Shown one piece after another: positions 61,951 through 64,000 of a stretch of 64,000 bases of DNA. The notes beneath the pieces are model-generated. The model saw only the letters and a program-made list of their open reading frames with translations. It had not been told where the DNA came from and did no database searches. The DNA is from Archangiaceae bacterium (GTDB lineage: Bacteria; Myxococcota; Myxococcia; Myxococcales; Myxococcaceae). The stretch is from contig JADJNS010000005.1 of assembly GCA_016714225.1 (NCBI GenBank), positions 124,001 to 188,000 on the forward strand, in the 5' to 3' direction. Every line of letters begins with the position of its first letter. Within the stretch, counting starts at the first letter, position 1. The position numbers and the translations under genes were made by a program.

Positions 61951-62706
61951 GTGTGGCTCTTCTTCGGGCTGGCCTACACCTTCACCTGGGGCGCGCAGCT
62001 GCCGGCGGTGCTCGCGCGACACGGAGTCATCTCGGGCCCGGCCGAGGCCTGGCTGCCGCTCACCGGGCTGGGCGCGTTCGGGCCGATGCTCGCCGCCATC
62101 ATCTGCGTCTGGCGCGAGCCGCGCGGGGTGCGGGCGCTGTTCGCTCAGCTGAAGGTCTGGCGGGTCGGCCCGCTCTGGTACGCCGTGGCGCTCGGATGCA
62201 GCGGCGCGCTGTTCGTCGCCGGCATGGCCCTCGCCTCGCTCTTCGGAGCCGAGGGCCCGTGGTTCTACCCGCCACGCGACGCGCCCCACCTGGTGGCCGC
62301 GGTCGTGTTCTCGTTCGGAGAAGAGGTCGGCTGGCGCGGCTACGCGCTGCCGCGCCTGCAGGCACGCCACGGTGCGGTGGTCGCCAGCGCCGTCATCGGC
62401 GTGGCCTGGTGCTTCTGGCACGCGCTGATGTTCGACCTCACCGGCATCTCGCTCTGGGTGCTGGCGATGATGCTGCCGTTCTTCGTCGCGGGCAGCGTCG
62501 TCTTCACCTGGGTCTGGAACCGCGGCCGGCACAGCCTGCTGCTGATGGTGCTCGCCCACCTCGGCGCGCACCTCAACAACTCGAATCAACCGCTGCCCGG
62601 CAACGCGGTGCCGGCGCTGGTGCACAGCGCGGCGTTCGTGGCGTTCGCGCTGCTGCTCCTCGCGGTCGATCGCCGGCACCTGCCCGCTCGCCCCCTCGGC
62701 CCGTGA
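61951..62706 (+). CDS. CPBP family intramembrane metalloprotease
   Basis: 251 residues from a GTG at 61951. About seven hydrophobic helices. The CPBP/Abi motifs are present: E124-E125-V-G-W-R129 in FSFGEEVGWRGYALPRLQ, then CFWHALMFDL and LAHLGAHLNNS with the metal-binding His residues. Family members include Rce1-like prenyl-protein proteases and bacteriocin-immunity proteins. Here a role in processing an envelope protein or self-protection is possible, but the substrate is unknown. It lies 50 bp after the endolysin-like gene on the same strand. Confidence 0.85.
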   Translation: MWLFFGLAYTFTWGAQLPAVLARHGVISGPAEAWLPLTGLGAFGPMLAAIICVWREPRGVRALFAQLKVWRVGPLWYAVALGCSGALFVAGMALASLFGAEGPWFYPPRDAPHLVAAVVFSFGEEVGWRGYALPRLQARHGAVVASAVIGVAWCFWHALMFDLTGISLWVLAMMLPFFVAGSVVFTWVWNRGRHSLLLMVLAHLGAHLNNSNQPLPGNAVPALVHSAAFVAFALLLLAVDRRHLPARPLGP

Positions 62707-62710
62707 AGCA

Positions 62711-63430
62711 TTCAACCGCGAAGGGATGTTCGAGCACCGTCGCCTTCGAGGACAGTGCAACACCCCCTGGCCGCTCCGGCGAAAATTGACCCGAAAAAGC
62801 GTCTCGTGGGGAGTGTAAAGCGCGCACCCCTGGCACCACGCGTGCTCAACGGCGGCGCCACATGTTCACCGCCCCCAGGCAGTCCCTCAGACTCTCCCTC
62901 CCGCTGGCCGCCACCCTCTGGTGCGCCTGCGGAGTCTCCGACGCCGAGCTCGGCACCGAAGGCGCCCCCAGCGACGACGAGCTCTCTTCGACTGGCGGCC
63001 AGGCCCTGGTCAGCTGCGCCGCGCGCACCGACACCGGCTATTCGAACGGCAACGCCTTCGCCATCACCGTGGTCACCGCCGACGGTCAGCCCATCGAGCT
63101 CGCCACCGCCAACGCCTACAGCCTGATGCAGCGCGCCGCCGAAGCCGCCGGCGTGCCCCTGCGCGTGGTCTCGGGCTTTCGCACCATGGCCGAGCAGCGC
63201 TACCTCTACTCCTGCTACGTGAACTGCAACTGCAACGCGTGCACGCTCGCCGCCTCGCCCGGCTACTCGAATCACCAGAGCGGTCACGCGCTCGACCTCA
63301 ACACCGCCGCCGGCGGCGTCTACAACTGGCTCGCCGCCAACGCCGGCCGCTTCGGCTTCGCCCGCACCGTGCCCAGCGAGCCCTGGCACTGGGAGTACTG
63401 GGGCGGCGGCCCCGGCGGCGGCGCCTGCGC
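62711..63430 (+). repeat. duplicated 720-bp block, copy 2
   Basis: Second copy of the block at 59541-60260. The upstream part differs at scattered positions, the coding part at very few. After this point the genes have unrelated C-terminal modules. Confidence 0.93.
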
Positions 63431-64000
63431 GCCCGACGCCCTCGGCCCCGACCTGTGCACCACCGACCAGCGCAACGCCTGCGGCAACTCGGGGTGCGGC
63501 TGCTTTCTCGGAAGCTGCGCGGGCGGCAGCTGCCCCGACTCGACCACCGCGCAGCGCTACCGCGTGCTGACCGGCGACTTCGACGGCGACGGCAAGACCG
63601 ACCTCGCCACCTTGAGCCCGTCGGGCGGTGGCGGCTGGGCCGAGTGGGCCTCGGTCGACCTCTCTACCGGCAGCGGCTTCAGCTCGGCCCGGTGGTACGC
63701 GGCCACGCCCCAGCACATGCGCAACGGCGGCTCGGGCAGCGACTACCGCGTGCTCACCGGCGACTTCAACGGTGACGGCAAGACCGACCTCGCGACCCTC
63801 ATGCGCAACGGCGGCGGCGGCTGGGCCGAGTGGGTCGCCCTCGAGCTCTCCACCGGCAGCAGCTTCGTCTCCACCCGGTGGTACGCGGCGACGCCGCAGC
63901 ACATGCGCAACGGCGGCTCGGGCAACGACTACCAGGTGCTCACCGGCGACTTCAACGGCGACGGCAAGACCGACCTCGCCACCCTCACCCGCAACGGCGG
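62862..64000 (+). CDS. M15 D-Ala-D-Ala carboxypeptidase-type lipoprotein with FG-GAP/VCBS repeats, cut by window edge
   Basis: From ATG 62862 (MFTAPRQSLRLSLPLAATLW); the frame is open at 64000, at least 379 residues. The first 190 residues nearly equal those of the gene at 59692, with the same zinc-ligand and SGFRTMAEQ motifs. A Cys-rich spacer (CTTDQRNACGNSGCGCFLGS) then leads to repeats of about 62 residues: VLTGDFDGDGKTDLATL, WAEWASVDLSTGSGF, WYAATPQHMRNGGSG. Three copies are visible (near 63570, 63757 and 63943). The D-x-D-G-D-G-x-x-D loops are typical of calcium-binding FG-GAP/VCBS propeller blades, so this form may bind a different target from its paralogue. Confidence 0.9.
   Translation, partial: MFTAPRQSLRLSLPLAATLWCACGVSDAELGTEGAPSDDELSSTGGQALVSCAARTDTGYSNGNAFAITVVTADGQPIELATANAYSLMQRAAEAAGVPLRVVSGFRTMAEQRYLYSCYVNCNCNACTLAASPGYSNHQSGHALDLNTAAGGVYNWLAANAGRFGFARTVPSEPWHWEYWGGGPGGGACAPDALGPDLCTTDQRNACGNSGCGCFLGSCAGGSCPDSTTAQRYRVLTGDFDGDGKTDLATLSPSGGGGWAEWASVDLSTGSGFSSARWYAATPQHMRNGGSGSDYRVLTGDFNGDGKTDLATLMRNGGGGWAEWVALELSTGSSFVSTRWYAATPQHMRNGGSGNDYQVLTGDFNGDGKTDLATLTRNG

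Overview
The window is high-GC, gene-dense DNA that fits a Myxococcota genome (myxobacterium-like, probably Myxococcia; no rRNA or universal marker is present to prove it). Supporting traits are many lipoproteins with Asp-Ala-Gly or Gly-Gly-Ser linkers after the lipobox, a Ser/Thr kinase with a PEGA tail next to an FHA-type sigma-54 activator, very large hybrid histidine kinases, a YfiR-like protein, DUF1592/DUF1552 proteins and right-handed beta-helix lipoproteins. Because of the base composition, almost every real gene has long open shadow frames. I chose genes by recognisable domains, ATGA/GTGA start-stop overlaps, signal peptides and ribosome sites.

Region 1 (24-7948, minus strand) is a translationally coupled sugar and surface-glycan operon: TPR-glycosyltransferase, glucose-1-phosphate cytidylyltransferase, CDP-glucose 4,6-dehydratase, sugar C-methyltransferase, RmlC-like epimerase, WbqC-like protein, CmcI-like protein and a DegT/DnrJ aminotransferase. 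Together they should build a CDP-linked, C-methylated and/or aminated deoxysugar. Its far end is damaged by single-base indels. A divergent three-gene operon (8174-10979: glycosyltransferase-like, PhyH dioxygenase, zinc-ribbon methyltransferase) starts across a palindrome-rich spacer.

Region 2 (11111-20008) holds a YfiR-like protein, a VOC protein divergent from a tetR-RND efflux operon (TetR, lipoprotein adaptor, RND pump, TolC) with a clear operator between them, a 470-bp spacer carrying two copies of a long hairpin, and a methyltransferase.

Region 3 (20072-29886) is a run of cell-envelope proteins: Asp-Ala-Gly and Gly-Ser lipoproteins, a DUF1592/DUF1552 pair, and two related beta-helix lipoproteins transcribed divergently around an 18-bp palindrome. 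One of these is cut by an in-frame TAG.

Region 4 (29896-36829, minus) carries tryptophanase, then boxB-boxA (aerobic benzoyl-CoA epoxidation), then an FHA/sigma-54 activator and a Ser/Thr kinase, closely spaced in one direction. The activator has Gln instead of the catalytic Walker-B Glu.

Region 5 (36990-47292) has a giant 1864-aa Ig/FN3/YCF48 lipoprotein, a divergent operon (predicted barrel protein, ECF sigma factor, membrane-anchored protein, lipoprotein) and a TPR protein. Region 6 (47469-55053) has a roughly 1999-aa multi-HAMP hybrid histidine kinase followed by a second REC-PAS histidine kinase. Region 7 (55085-64000) is a peptidoglycan-hydrolase island: a collagen-like gene remnant, an NlpC/P60 protein, three M15 D,D-peptidase genes (two sharing a 720-bp duplicated block with different C-terminal modules), a CPBP protease and envelope proteins. 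The last M15 gene runs off the right edge.

Several genes carry one-base frameshifts, many next to short homopolymers. Sequencing or assembly error is the simplest explanation, so those reading frames should be treated as reconstructed.
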